64,000 nucleotides of DNA from the NCBI GenBank assembly GCA_001566295.1, contig KQ964246.1, positions 868,001 through 932,000 of the forward strand, given 5' to 3'. Of this stretch, positions 1 to 13,660 are shown piece after piece. The stretch comes from Microdochium bolleyi. Lineage: Eukaryota; Ascomycota; Sordariomycetes; Xylariales; Microdochiaceae. A program made the position numbers and the translations under genes. The stretch's first letter is position 1. Each line of letters starts with the position of its first letter. The notes under the pieces were generated by a model, which did no database searches, was not told where the DNA came from, and worked only from the letters and a program-made list of their open reading frames with translations.

Positions 1-3000
1 AGGCACCATCAGGCACTCCGTCCTGGGGCAAGGTCGGATAGGAGAGAAGCAGGAAAAAAGAAAAGGGCGGGGTGAAGCCGCGTCTGTCCCGGTCGGTCTC
101 CGAGGGTGCGTGTAGGTGACCCGAAAGTCCACCCGGGGAGAACGGGCCCGGCTATCCACGCACCGCGGATCAGGGAAGTTTCAGATCCAGAAAGTCGCCT
201 GCTGGCAGCATCGGAGAAGATTCAGCAGGATCTCTTCCTGGCTGGAGATCGAGTCAGCGTCTGTATGCCCGACAGGGCCGGCCGCAGGGTGCTTACCTGT
301 ATAGATTCCTGCTATCAGATGGACAGTTGTTTCACCGAGACCAAGTCGCCGTGACTTGGATCTGCTCCGGGTCCGCGGGTCCCAGATGAAGGCCGGGCGG
401 GACCTGGCCTTGCCAGGCCGGTGTCGAGATTGTCTCGTCATGACCCTGACTGGCAGCGGTGACCTCGCAACAAATTGCCCAAGAGAAGCAAGCGAGCCAA
501 AGTAGCTTCATTTCACAATCTGCCCTTGCGGGCGGTGAGATGAAGTGGCATCGAAGCCGGTCACTGGTGAGCAAAATCAAGATGACGTGAAGAAGAGACC
601 ACCCACCTGGAATGGAGCCCTCCAGACCCGGGTCTTCGTCGAGCAGGCGCACAAGATTGCTCCCCACACTCTCCCCGCCCCAAAGTTCCAAGGCCATGTT
701 GCATCGTGGCTCGAGACGGCTGTGCAGAGGCGAGTGAGTACGGGGTACTTGCTGTCCTGTACTGTGTGCTGGCGGCGGAACAGCAACGGCAATCGCGTCG
801 CACAAGGCCAAGGCCAAGGCCCAGCCAAGCCAACCCCTGCCTTGACAAGTCCCGCCGAGCGAGTCCACCGACAAGGTGGGCAGCCGCCAGCGTGCAAGTG
901 GCCGTTGGAGGGCTTGGTGTCCTCTGACGGCTGGGCACACACGACAACTGGCAGTTCATCAGGGAGCCGGCATCCGAGGAGGCTAAGCATGTCGTTCCCG
1001 TGCTATTGGCAGGGACCCGGCTGAGGTCCAGCCAGTGGCATCGAGTCATCCCGCTGCAGAGCGCCCGGGCTTGAGTCTAGTGAGCATTAAGCATAAGCGG
1101 ATTGAGCAGCTCCCAGTTTCACATCGAGTGGCCCTGGCACCCCAGAGGCGGAAGCGATCCACTGCTGCCTCTCGAACAATGTAATTGTCTTCCCGGTCGT
1201 GTTACCGGGTGCTCGGATACAGTCTCACTTTGAGTAGTTCTCTGCGTCCCCGGCTCGCTAAACTACCTGGCTACATCACGTTGCCACGCGGCTCTTGATA
1301 ACGACCCGTGGCGAATCACCGGAGATGAGGAATGAGATGAGGACCCCGCTCAACAAAGTACGCAGTCCCGCAGGGAAGCTCGTCGCTCATCTGGCCCGAA
1401 TCATCTGGAAGAGTAATTATGGGCCCCTCGGACCTTGAGGATAATTGAGACAGGTACAACGGCATCAGATGGATGCTACATGCCCCGCTCGGCTCGTCGC
1501 CACTTACACGCCCTTGAGGGGGGCCAGAGCGTGCCTCGTGACAACGACAGCAACTGTGGCAGTCCGGCCTCTTCACCTGTGCCGCATGCGTCATGTTTTG
1601 CAGGAAGGGGAGGTAGGTTTGTCCTGTGATCATGCCGCTCCTCCTCTAGCAAACGCCCCGTGTATAAGGCAGGTGTCAGAGTTAGGAAAAGATGCAGACG
1701 TCCTCGCCCGAGCGAGTCACAATCCCGGATTGGGAAATCCCTCCCATCGCCTTACATATTGTGATCCCTGGCCGACCCTGGCTCCAAAGAGAGCCGCGCG
1801 TGGGTCATGCCTGGATCAGGGCAGGGTTGGAGGTGTGTATCTTGAGTTCTGGGTGTGTGAAGGGGGCCAGGGTCGAGCTGGCCACGCAGGACGCCCGCAT
1901 ACACAGACACCTCTTGCATTCTCGCGAGACGTCGTGTACCTAGTGCTCTAGTGCAGACCAATCAGCTGCAACCCGACGGAAGCTTAATATGGCTTGTCGG
2001 GCCGCCAGAACCTTCAAAGACGACTCTCGAGTTGAGCCGGATGTCGATCCAGGGGTTTTGTAACAACGCCGACAGGGGCGGCGCTGGCAGTAGAGCGCCG
2101 GCATGCACCCCAAAAACCGGGGTCCCCTCCTCCTCGATCCACGCGCTGTAGTCTGAGATCATCGCCCGGCTTGACCTTCCTCGGAATAGGTCGAGTGTCC
2201 TGAGGCGAGCGGTCAAACATGGAGCCGAGGAAGCCATCGAAAGATTCCGCCTGGGTTTTGGGCGCCATGGGTTGGCCTTCTTTCGTGCTGGTGGACGCTG
2301 GCGTCCACGCCTTGAATGCGTTGGTGATGTCTGAATCGGTCCCAAATAGGGCCCGAGAACATGCATATCAAAGTCTCCCAAGGCTATTCATCCTCGGTCC
2401 AATGGACCTCGGAGCATTCCATCTGCGACAGAGCGGTCGCGCTATCAACAACTACATCACGCCTCTCGTGACTTGGGCAGTGAATTGAAATGCGAAGCTG
2501 GGCGAAAACACTCGACGCATGAACTGCCTGGCCAAAAGAGAACCTGCAGACTGATACAATGAGGATGCTGGCATCCATATCTCAAAGCGGCCCAAGTGTA
2601 AAGCACTCAATCAACCTCCGGACTTTTGCGCGTGCCGTGGTGCGAAATTCGATCACACGCTCCATGTTCCAGACTCTTGTAGTGCGGGGTGACACACATT
2701 CTTTGTCTCGATTGGCTGGCTCAAAGTAAAATGTCAGATCAAGGTTCCCAGGCCGGCATTGACATGCAGGTTGCTGATCAAACGGGTGGCAAAATGCCTT
2801 GCCTGCGCGTCCGGCTTCTTGACTGCATCGTCAGTGGTAATGGCCTGACCATAAGCTGTTCCTTTGCACTACATCACATTCTGTGATTCGCACAAGGTCC
2901 TCTTCCCCTTGTGCTGTCAGACGACATGATGACCCTACACCCCGCGGGGATATTGCCGAGGTTGTGACCTCTAGTGGCGACTGAAGACGCTTCCCTGCCT

Positions 3001-4907
3001 ATTTCGGAGGGCAGGCGTAACATATACCTGATGGTGGTGATCTTAGCAGGCTGAAAAGATTTAGGCAAACATCGAAAACAAAACGCAAGCCTGCATCGTT
3101 GTACCCATGTTTGCGACACGTGGAACGCGTCTTCACCGGAAATGGGTAAAATAGCGAGTACACGTGGAGGCAGTTATTGACACAAAGATCCAAAGGGGGG
3201 ATGATAGAAAAAGGAAAAAGCTCACTTGGCCTATAATGCTCGCGATAAGATACCCTTCAAGGATGCTCCCAACTAATGCCGAGCTCTCGGTATTTACCGA
3301 TCGACAAAATCTGGTTGGCAGCTAGTGACTTGGGGACTCGAGGTGCTGGTCTATACAGCTACCAGATATACCGACCCGGCCAGCATTTTGGGGCGTCCCA
3401 CACAAGCCTTCGCTGACTCGCTGTGGTGGTTCAACTGTTACAGAATATGCGCCACCGAACTGAGACGATTCGCCTGGAGTTTTTGCGCCGTGCCTGGTGT
3501 TGGAGGCATCATCTCGGCCGACGCGCCTATACTCCGATGGACGTGACCCTCATGTTCCTGGTAGTAGCACACGCATCGTAAGATGAATAGCTGGAATATG
3601 TTACGAACCCCTGACAGGGGAATGACAACCGCAGTTGTCATCGTAAGACGGGCTCATTGTAGTGTCAGAAGGAGTGCAGCCACGCGTCGAGAAACTGGTC
3701 GTCGGATGTAGCTAATCTTAGAGGTTGATTTTCCAAGGTGATGGTATCGGAGAGCATCGTCTAGATGTCAGGTTACAGCCTGGCTACAGGAGTTTTGCAG
3801 AGGTGATGAATTGTGTAATGACAGACGAATTGAGTCCAGAAAATTATATCCGAAGATGTCGTCGGTTGGTTGGCGATCTTCCAAACCCCTTCTCGTGTCG
3901 TCATTGAGTCCATAATATACTGGATTAGCACTTTTACCCGTATTCTGAACAGTATGACGAAAAGTGAAGTCTGAAGGACGATGATACGAGGGACCTGATA
4001 AAACTCTTGCGTGTGCAGGAGTGTCCTCTCTTACTACCCTTGAACATGTGTCAGCACTTTTTCTCGTTGCGTTTTCGACGGGAAGCATGAAGTCCTAACG
4101 AAGCGCACTCTGCTTCCATACAGCTACCTTCAGGTAAGCAAGCGTGGCGGAACCGTTCTGCTGAATGCTGGCAAGTAGACCGAATGGCATGATATCCTGC
4201 TGAAGGACTCCAGGGAGGGCGATGGCTTGCTGCGGAGGGAGAGGAGGGAATTCTCGGAGTCAGCGAGCCACAACTCGGGAGAAATGGAGCATAGCGAAGA
4301 CGATGTCAAGGTCACCGTGCACTTTACTTCTAGATGGATTGGTGCTTTCCGTTGCCTGTCTGGCCAGCGTCCTTTGATGGCACGCAAGGCATTAGACCCC
4401 TCGAACACGCTGCGAGTTGTGGTTGCTTTCATATGATGGATGGAAATTCCCACGTGGACAGTGGCCGTTTGGGGTCATCGTACTTAATGGAGTTCCTGTA
4501 GATCATGCGCTGGAAGTAGTCGAGAACACTTACCTCAATCTGTATGGCCGGGTGAGATCTGCGGACGGGTTGCCATCGACTGTGCGATCTGGTGAGGTGT
4601 TGTTGATTCGGACAGCGATGTATGCCCACGTGTGCTCATCGGGCCAGCAATCAAGGCAAATGGCAGGGACGAGCGCTGCCGCGCAACTCTCGATGGCGTG
4701 TGTCGCCTAGAACCTGCCCGGGAAGGCACGACGGGCGTTCTTGCCTCCAGCACAGGCCTTGAGACTTCCATATAAAGACCACAAGAAGCTCGCAGAACTT
4801 GTCAGCATCGAAATCGTCCGCAATCACAGTTGTAACGGGAACAGCATCATCGCCCACCTCCGGCATCAAAGGCACCAAGCGACCACGGTACCTCAAAGCC
4901 AGCATCG
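1..4907. other. Gene-poor stretch upstream of HEI10
   Basis: I see no reading frame that resembles a known protein family, no convincing splice-linked exon set, no RNA gene and no terminal or inverted repeats. Open frames of 60-200 codons occur on both strands and look like chance frames. The last few hundred bases must contain the HEI10 promoter and 5' leader. Confidence 0.5.
4771..4776 (+). promoter_or_regulatory. TATA-like box of HEI10
   Basis: A TATAAA hexamer lies 137 bp before the HEI10 start codon, a plausible distance for a fungal core promoter. It is a motif match only. Confidence 0.35.
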
Positions 4908-6344
4908 ATGGAGCATGTGCTGCGATGCAACGCCCTCAAGTGCAGGAAGCAGCTTGGTGACAAGGCGCTGGTGACGACTTGTAGGTGCGTTGGGCTGCCA
5001 TCTGGAGATCGCCTGGCCAGGAACTGACTGCCAGTGAGTCCAGCCACATCTTCTGTCCGGATTGTGCTGCACGTCTCGGGCTCGCTAGCCGCGGGGAAGA
5101 CAGGCGACCGTCTTGCCCGGCATGCAACTCACCACTCAACCATCCCGACGATGCAGTCGTCGCCTTGCTCAACCCCAGCGAGGACTACAAGACAAGTGTG
5201 CTGAGCGGCCTGACGCCTCAAACCATCGTCGAAATCGCCAGCCGAGGACTGAGCTTCTGGGCATACCAGACAACTCAAGAAGTGTAATACCCAATACCCG
5301 CGTATCCTCGCCATTCTCGCAGGAAAGAGCACACAGGCTGACACGGATGACCAAAGGGTCTACCAAGAACATCTAGGTCACAAGCTCTCTGAGAAATACG
5401 CCGATCTCAATCACCATCTCAACCAAGTGGCCAGCGAGGCCAACTCTGAGATTGCCAAGCTGCAGAACCAGGTTGCCAGTGAGTGGCCCTAAATCACTTT
5501 GGGTTCAAGATGGCAGTACTGATGGCAAAGTCAGGCATGACGATGAGTCAGGAGGCATTGCTGAAGAAGATTAATGATCTCACGCATAGAAGCAAGGAAA
5601 AGAACCGAAGTTTCCAGCAACTACAAGAGCTCTATGACAAGCTCAAGCAAAAGGCTATGATGGGTCAGATCCAAGGTGCTGCCGAAGAAGCAGTTGACTC
5701 AACACTTCACGGCCCGCAAGGTGGCCTCTCGTCATTCAATGTGTCGACGATGAGTCCAGGTCCGCTTCACGAGCGAGCTCATCGCCAAAGCCCACAGGCC
5801 ATGGCGAGACAGTCGGCCTGGCGGCCGCACTCGATGGCACCTCCACCTCGTCCTCTCCCGCATAGCAGCATGAGGTCGGCTGTGATATCAAACGGTAGGA
5901 AGTCAAGATACTACTTGTAAGACGAAATACTAATCTTGAGCAGCGGAAGTCCCTTTCACCCCATCCTCCCATCGCCAGAGACTCGGCGACCCAGCTGTCA
6001 CTAGTGTGACTCTACCACCTGGTCTTGTGGCCGGATACCCACGTGAAGCTACACAACCAGCGTTTTTTGCTTCACAGCATCGCAGTCCAAGAGGCGCCCC
6101 GCGTTACCCGGGTATTGGGCTGAGCTCCGGACTTAAGGTCAGCCAAGCAGACAGAGTGGAAGGACTGGCAGCACCGTCTACAGTTCCCAGAGGTAACTTC
6201 GCTATGGCAGTGACTTGTTTGGAAAGAACATCAGCTGACTCCCATCAAACAGCGGCGCTTCGCCCCATGCCAAACTCCTCAAGTGTCAGTCAACGATTAT
6301 ATAATGAGACAAGACCGGGCCCGGAACATTTCCCACCTCGCTGA
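4908..6344 (+). CDS. HEI10: HEI10 / CCNB1IP1-like meiotic RING E3 ligase
   Basis: Predicted 379-aa protein from six exons, with introns 4985-5043, 5284-5356, 5479-5534, 5895-5943 and 6193-6252. The N-terminal C3HC4 RING uses C7, C12, C25, H27, C30, C33, C50 and C53; the first intron splits the TTCSHIFC segment and restores it exactly when spliced. Next come the family-typical segments EDYKTSVLSGL and SFWAYQTTQE, a charged region likely to form a coiled coil, and a Ser/Pro/Arg-rich disordered tail. HEI10 (Zip3/RNF212-related) marks and stabilises meiotic crossover sites on the synaptonemal complex, presumably as a SUMO/ubiquitin ligase. The start was chosen because the RING begins at residue 7, as in relatives. 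Family identity is secure from the RING and following motif; intron 3 and the C-terminal splice sites are less certain. The gene sits alone in a gene-poor stretch. Confidence 0.85.
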
Positions 6345-9300
6345 GACGGCACAGCACGGAGGCAAGCATCAAGGCAGTTTGAATGCTGTCAGTCAAAGAT
6401 AGGCGTAGCGGAGCGGTGTATTATGCGAGCGACACAGTGACAATGAGGCACATGCAGAAGTCACGTACATGCTTCTTACTTCGCCTTCTGCCCCATCCTT
6501 GCGGCTCTGGACGGTGATCATTGGTCTCTCATATAGATTACTGCCCTCAACCAGGTTGTATGAGACAAATCCATAAATAGTGTGCCAGATTATTCATCTG
6601 CGTCCGGGAGGGTGGTTTTGAACTCGAAGTTGCTACAGAATGTGGCCGTGTTAAGCGAACAGATGTGTACCTTACAGTTTACGATCAATCTCTCTCTGTC
6701 TCCAAACCACCTCAATTGCGTTTCTTTGTTTTCCTCATCTGAATTGATCAGCATAGAAGCGACAGGTTGGCGGAGCAACATCGTAGTGAAGCTCTTTGGT
6801 TCCATGCGAGTGAATCAAATTTGAATGATGGGGTCTAGCTCGTTGAGACAAGCGTTTAGTGTTTCATCGTCAACAGTTCTGAGGCTAATACAACTTCCCG
6901 TGAGTTGTGGCCCTTTATGAGCGCGTCATGCTTTGATGATATGGAGACAAGATAGCTAAGGGGACACGTAGCTGAAGACACAATGCCGAGAAAAGAAAAG
7001 AAAGGAGAAAGAGATAGCCACGAAAGACAACCTCAAGTCTGGAGCGCATCACACCGGTGTGGGAGGAGCCTCAACAAGTGCTCTCTCTCTCTCTCCCCCT
7101 CCCTCTAACATGTCTTGCTCTCCGCGTAACGCTTGTGCCAGCTCCATGGCAAGCCAGCGAATGAGGGGGAGCGGTGAATGCATCATTCTGTGATTCTGGA
7201 AGCCACTCTCCACGTCGCTCACCTTCACTATCGACAGAGCCTCCGTGGTTCTCCGCTCTCCCGCTGCCCCTTGCGCGAAGTTTCCGCGGGGCGGTTCTCA
7301 CTCACTGTGACCACTCGTCTCCTCTGGAGAGCAGGAGAGAAATATACGTACATGTCCATAAAAACACTTGAAATGAAGAGCTGGGTTGCAATCGCAAGTT
7401 ACCGCTACCGAACACATCTGGATCCCCTCAGAATGTGACCTCACTGGCATGGCATATAATATATATACACTCACGGTGATAGCGTACGACGGCAACGGCA
7501 GCCGCAGCCACACGTAGTAAAACGTATCAAGCGACCATACCCCTCTAACCTATCTCGGTCTACATCATCACTCGCTCCCTGGTGTATATACCGAGCGGCG
7601 CAGCAGAAGACGACAGATGACGTGCTTCTGAGGCGGGGGTCGAAAATCAGCAAGCTGTGTGTCTACCTCCCCTGCTTCGCGGCTTCCGAGCAGTGCGCAC
7701 TGATGCGAGATCGCCCAGCAAGCCGTCGTGGGAATAGACCACATCCGTGCTTGCTCTTGTGCTGCGTAGGTGACCCCATTCACGAATCCTGGTCATCATC
7801 TCGAACGTTCTGTCCTGTCCGAGTTTGGACCGGATTTGTCGGCCGGTATGACCCTCTGGGGGCCCGGAGACTGCATCTCGGGGGATGTGGACTTGGTCAA
7901 CCCTGCGTGATGTCATCCATCACCCATGGTCGTTCGAGACTATCCTTTGCGAACCCAGAACTTCAAATTGGCGGGCAGTTAAAGCCCAAAAAGAAAGAAT
8001 GACTTGCATGGTGGTGCACAGCAAGTGCACCGGAAAGGTCGAGCTGTCAACAGTGACGATATCACCAGGGCACAAACACGTACGGCTAGCAAGATCCGCT
8101 AAAGAGGCTGAACATAGTCGTTGAAGTGCCAACCAGGACAAACATGCGGGGACTAGACGGCTAGTCACGAACCCCCACGGACAAGAATTCTGTTCGACCA
8201 CTTTCCAAGATAAGGTGATGACGACCATGGTTATGTAGACATCTGCCGAAAGTGCCGAGATGCACGCAGGGGTCAGATACCGCGGTGGCAAGGTAAGGCG
8301 AGCATCGCACACGATAATGCTGGACATCAAGACCGACGAATGAGGGCCACTGAGAGGATTCGGCAGAGTCGCCGGTAGTGCAAGACCACCCAGTCCAGCG
8401 CTGTGGTTTCGCGATGTCATGCTCGCCATGGAATGACAGCATCAGGAGCACGACTTTGTCCACGGCATTCAAGGTTGGGGTCATCGACTTGAGGGTTGGT
8501 GCAAACCGTCGGGGTCGTCGAGGATGCACCCACAGAGTCTGCACCAAGGGGTGAAAGGGCAGGTGTTAAGAGTCTTGGCCGTTTGGTAGAGTTGTGCTTG
8601 AGACAGCCATGCAGGAACTGCACCTTTTGAGCGAGCAGACGCGCGGCGTCTTTGCCATTCGCGCTGCAGATCACGGCCGGGAAGGAAGGCTTGGGAGGGG
8701 TAGTTGACCCAAAGGATGTGTCAATCAGAGACATCAACGTTTCAGCAGGCCCGAATCGCCAATCGAAAGCCCCAGGACTCGGGACGCGGTCCGCGAAACA
8801 ACAACATAGCCACTCCTGTTCAATGCAGCTAAAGATAGCGTACGCCAGTGACTATGAGCCCTGGGGCTGCTGCACTCAGCCTACGCTTCGCCCGCTGCGC
8901 GAGGAGTATGCCGAATACCCCTTGGGCTGGGCTGAGCGAGATGACCTGAGATAGTGGTTGACTGGCGGCAGGCTACGAACGAGCAACCGAGTTGAGCCGG
9001 ATGTGCAACCCAAGCCGACAATTGAGTAATGGCAAGAGCCATTGCGTCATTGCAACCACAAGGCTGGAGCTGCGAGAAAATTTGGCAACTCTCTCAGGAT
9101 CCAAGATCTTCGCGGAGGGCCCAGAGAGTGTCAGAAGTGGGGGGTCGTTTGTGATCCTTGTCGGCAATACCAGGTGGGCTGACAAGGTCCGTCGTTGCGA
9201 TAAGCCCGGCATGGTTGGTCGGCGATATCGACTTTCAGCCCTTGGGCTTCCAACGTGAACTCTACGGACTCGTGCCGGACAGAGGTGTGCAAGCATCGAA

Positions 9301-11507
9301 ACAGACAGGCGCTAGTGAAATCCTTGGGCAGCCAAGGATGCCGTCTCACTATCGGGCAGAGGGATTACACATCTCTGTCGCTGATTTATTTGCAGGATCA
9401 GCAACCTGCCAAGCAGTTGCTCATGGAGTGTAGTGTGGAGCGTGTTACGTATGCTGGGTGAGAGTCCGGGTTTGTCAAGAACTGGCGAGACGGGTTCATG
9501 TGAAAGCCACTTGCAGCCTGCCCAGGTCGAGACAGTGCGGACCTGGCCAGAGACCACTGTACACACCCCTGTCTATGGGCTTCGTATCTGCTGGGGTGGT
9601 GCCTTGGAGGGATCGAGATGTTGATCAGCTTACGGAGTATTGCTAGGGGAACTGCAGCGTTGCAACGAGGCTTGATTGGACGCAACAGGTGCTTGCGATG
9701 GTGCCATGACTTGACAGCATTGTGAGCGGGAACATCCCGCGGGACTTTACCTTCAAGTTCGTGTCCGCCCTCATCCCTCGACTCGGTGGCCATTTGGGAC
9801 ATCTGGACTGGACGAGGGCGCCACTGGCAAGGGCCCAGGCCCCGGCCGAAGACAGACCGGAGGTGCCACCACGCATTGTGCCCGAGTCGCCCGTGTGATT
9901 GTTGCCGGCACCAGACTGAGACTCCCTTGCGTGGGGAAAGTAAATCCGGGGACTCGCTGGTGGTTCAATGGCTCGCCGAGGGGCGCGGGGCCGCGAAGGT
10001 CGAGGGTCGTAGGTAGCCGACGGCGCGGCGCTGTTCTCTGGCGAGGGGGCGTCGAGCGTACGTGTTGCGCATGTCTGGCAGGCTCTGGGTAAAAAGAGCT
10101 GGAGGACGGCGCCGGAAGATAGCAACGCCAAGGCGGACCAGGCCAGGCACTCTGGGCGGAGGAGGGCGAATGAGAAGGTGCGAGAGAGGCACGAATCACG
10201 ACGGCGAATTGGCGGATTGGCGGACTGGCGGAGTCGAAGAACACGGCCGCCGCCACGAAGCAAGAGGAAGCCACGATGGTGCACAGTGCCCGCGACTTGT
10301 CCCCGGCGCAAGCTGCAGCCTGCTGTGGTGAGACGGATTCCCATGCGGTACGGGCCAGGGCCCCCGGGCTGGAGTCTACGCAATACGCAGTAGAGTGCTG
10401 CGCTGCATCCAGGCAGCACGAAGGCAGCATGGTCGTACGGCTCTGTGCCGGCCATCTGTAGCCCGGCCGCGCGACAACCGCGATGGCAGCCGTCTTGAGC
10501 AGAGGGCCGACCAGACTGCGTCGACTGTGTCTGAGATACGCGTGGGTGCTGCGCCCAGAGGGCGTGTTGGGGTGTCCGGACGCAGCCTAGCCCCCAGGGC
10601 CCTGCAGCAGGCGTCGAGGCCGGCCGGGCTGCACCAAGCAGGAATTGCCTCTTCGGAGTGCCAGTGTGGTGCTGCGGGCCGCGCTAGTCCTGCATGGCCC
10701 GTCGCCAGACTGGGAACGTTGTTATCTCCTGTGCCTCCTGCCTCGACTCAGCACGACCACGACCCAGCTCCAGATCCTTCCACAGCTCAAGAACTCTCGA
10801 TACCTAGTCCAGTCTTGTCCAGTCCTTCTCGCTCATCCCGACAACCTCACTTCTCGACGCTGTTTCCTCGCAGTGCTACTGTTGCGCGCCGCCCACGACC
10901 ACGCAAGACCCTTCCCGAGCGCTGCGCTAAGATTAGCCCCTGCTCCCCAATTCTACGCTCGCCTGTCTCCGCCCACCCCCGAATCTGACTTTCGTTCGCC
11001 TGCGAACCTCGAGAGTCCGCTACCCAACCTTAATCGGCCGTCGCATTCTGCCCTGTCCTGTTTCCTTCGATTTGCGATTTCAGTGACAGACCCCTTTGCT
11101 GTGGTAGTCAACTTCAGACTCGACGTCAGCCTTACTACTCGTTTCTCCACGCTCGTTCCAAGACATCCCACCTTCCAGCGCCGCCTCTACCTACGCGCGC
11201 CCCTATCCCAGGCAACGCGTCTTCCACGTTCCCAGGTGGCCAACGAAGCGACTCAACAGGACAGTGACCTCTATTCAGACCCAACGAGCTTCGCACAAGA
11301 TCACTTGCGGCTTCGTTTCCTAAACGACAGATCTACACCATTCGCGACGCCATCTGCCGACTCAGAGCGACACCCGTAACATGAGCCACGTGTAAAACAA
11401 AGTCGACCGATTTCAGTTCGACCGTACCCTCATAAAAGCTGGACGCCTCTTAGCACGGCAAACCCCTCGATTGAAGTGTTCCAGTGGAACAACCCCCCAA
11501 AAGCGTC
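6345..11507. other. Long intergenic region and probable YND1 leader
   Basis: No recognisable gene is seen across about 5 kb. A short CT microsatellite lies at 7081-7095 and an AT-rich TATA-like run near 7455-7470. From about 10600 the plus strand becomes pyrimidine-rich, typical of a fungal promoter and 5' leader, and probably belongs to the apyrase gene at 11508. A 244-codon open frame at 10645-11379 stops before that start codon and resembles no family I know. Confidence 0.45.
7081..7095. repeat. CT dinucleotide microsatellite
   Basis: Seven CT units followed by a C-rich run, in intergenic DNA. Confidence 0.8.
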
Positions 11508-13660
11508 ATGGGCAAGGAAAAGTGTAAGCTTCCATGCGATCGGTCTGGTTCGTCTGACTGCGTCTTGCTGACACGGATGTAGGGCGATGGGGAGTGATTC
11601 TCGATGCCGGCTCGTCCGGCACCCGGCTCCATGTCTATCGATGGGAGAATGCGGCTCACGTCATCAAGGATGCCGACTCGCCGCAGGAACTCAGGCGGCT
11701 GCCCGAGCTCAAGACCAAGAAGAGCTGGACCAAGAAGATTCGGCCTGGAGTCTCGACCTTTGGCGAGCGCCCCGAGGACATCGGCCCTGAACACTTGAAT
11801 GCACTGGTTCAACACGCAGAGAGTGTTGTCCCTGCAGACAAACAACCCGACACCCCCATCTTTCTGATGGCGACAGCCGGCATGCGCCTATTGCCTGTTG
11901 TGCAGCAGCGTGCAGTCCTCGACCAGATCTGTACATACTTCCGGGCTGAGACCAAGTTCTCTCTTCCAGACTGCAGCACACATATTCAGGTCATTCCGGG
12001 CTCGACAGAGGGCTTGTATGGCTGGATTGCGGCCAATTACTTGTTGGGCGGCTTCGACGATCCCCAAGGCCACCTCCATGGCAAAGACCACCACACATAC
12101 GGCTTCCTCGACATGGGAGGTGCGTCCGCGCAAATCGCCTTTGCACCCAACTCTACGGTTGCCGCACAACATCCAGAGGACCTCCAGCTAGTAAGAATGC
12201 GGACCCTGGACGGCGCGCCGAGCGAGCACAAGGTCTTTACCACGACTTGGCTCGGGTTCGGCATGAACGAAGCGCGACGGCGGTACGTTGAAGAGCTGGT
12301 CGACGAGTTTCTCATTGAAGGAGAGCACGAGGTACCCGATCCATGTCTGCCCAAAGGACTTCGTACTACAGAGAAGGGCGACATGATAGAAGGTGTCACA
12401 GACAAGTTGGAACTTGTGGGAACCGGCATGTGGGATGAATGTCAGAGACGAACGAAGCCGCTGCTCGGACTCGACAAGCCTTGCGAGGAAGATCCGTGCT
12501 TGCTCAACGGCCAGCACGTCCCCTCCATCGATTTTGACGTCAACCACTTTGTCGGCGTGTCGGAGTACTGGCACACTACCCATGGTGTCTTTGCCGGGGG
12601 CGACGAGAATATCTACGACTTCAACACGTATCAGAAGAAGGTGCAGGAGTTCTGTAGCACGCAGTGGGATGAGATCATGACTGGGCTTGAGACGCGGAAA
12701 CACAGCCCAGAGAAAGAGGCCAAGGAGGCCCAGGAAGCGTGCTTCAAGGCGGCATGGCTGATCAGCGTGCTTCACGAAGGGTTGGGTATTCCCAGAGCCG
12801 GCATTGAGGAGCCCACTTTACCCGACACCGACATTGCCAAAGAGATCGGCAAGGCGGCCAAGGAGAAGGGATTCTTGGAGCCATTCCAGGCCGCCGACAA
12901 GATCAGCGGTACGGAAGTCAGCTGGACATTGGGCAAGATGGTTCTCTATGCATCCGGTCAGGTGCCGCCACAAAGCATGTCCAACCTGCCAGTCGGCTTT
13001 GGTAGCAACGTGCCGGGAGTTCCCAAAGACTTCCAGTATGCCGGCTCCACCTACAACGCAAGTCTAGTCGCGGAGTTTGACGACGATTGGAGCGACGCTG
13101 CCGAAGACCTGATCGACCAGGCCAAGTCAAAGACATCAACAGCCGTCTTGCTCGTCCTCATAATATTCATGGTGCTTGGGTTCTTGTTCAGAAAGCGAGA
13201 CCGACGGATGGGGCTCTACGTCAAGCTCAACTCTATTATGCGACCACGCAGAAAACCGGGCAGCCCGAAGAAGCCCGCACGTGGTTTCTCCTCGATACGA
13301 AACAAGTGGTTCCGCCGTGGCAGCCACAACTACGAACGTGTTCTTGAGGAAGGCGACGTCGACCAATTTGAGCTGGCAGAGACATCTTCAGACGAAGGGG
13401 AGCATTCGGACAGCAGTGGTGACGGCTCACGCATGGGGAGAGCATCTGGCCTGGCGACCCCCAAGATCAATGTTGGCAGCTTCGACGACTTGCGCAAGTC
13501 GCTGCATCCTGGGAGTGCTCTGGACCGATCTGGGCTCGTGGTCCGCACCGAGAGTCGCGAGCGCCTAATGCCTCAGATGCTGAACGCAGGCCGGAGGAGT
13601 CGTACTGGCAGTCCCACACGCCAGAAGAGCCCTTTGATGTCGCCATTAAACGAGGATTGA
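11508..13660 (+). CDS. YND1: Golgi apyrase (GDA1/CD39 family), Ynd1-like
   Basis: Predicted 697 aa with one intron (11524-11582) after the fifth codon; splicing gives the start MGKEKWRWGVILDAG. All apyrase conserved regions are visible: ILDAGSSGTRLHVYRW (ACR1), MATAGMRLL (ACR2), STEGLYGWIAANYLL (ACR3), FLDMGGASAQIAF (ACR4) and GVSEYWHTTHGVF (ACR5). One hydrophobic segment at about residues 524-545 followed by RKRDRR, then a Ser/Arg-rich cytosolic tail, matches fungal Ynd1 topology: lumenal catalytic domain, single C-terminal-side membrane anchor and regulatory tail. The family hydrolyses nucleoside di- and triphosphates (GDP/UDP) produced by glycosyltransferases in the Golgi, allowing nucleotide-sugar antiport. 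It converges with the Hikeshi gene downstream. Confidence is high for family and moderate for the exact yeast orthologue name. Confidence 0.93.

Noticed and set aside
4429..4905. Protein-like minus-strand segments just upstream of HEI10
   Set aside because: The opposite strand reads equally well, the segments do not join with good splice sites, and one would start only 2 bp from the HEI10 ATG.
9643..10455. 270-codon minus-strand frame
   Set aside because: Composition is that of GC-rich chance frames, and a second minus-strand frame is open over the same bases.
10645..11379. 244-codon plus-strand frame before YND1
   Set aside because: Low-complexity, Leu/Pro/Arg/Ser-rich translation of a pyrimidine-rich leader; no domain recognised.
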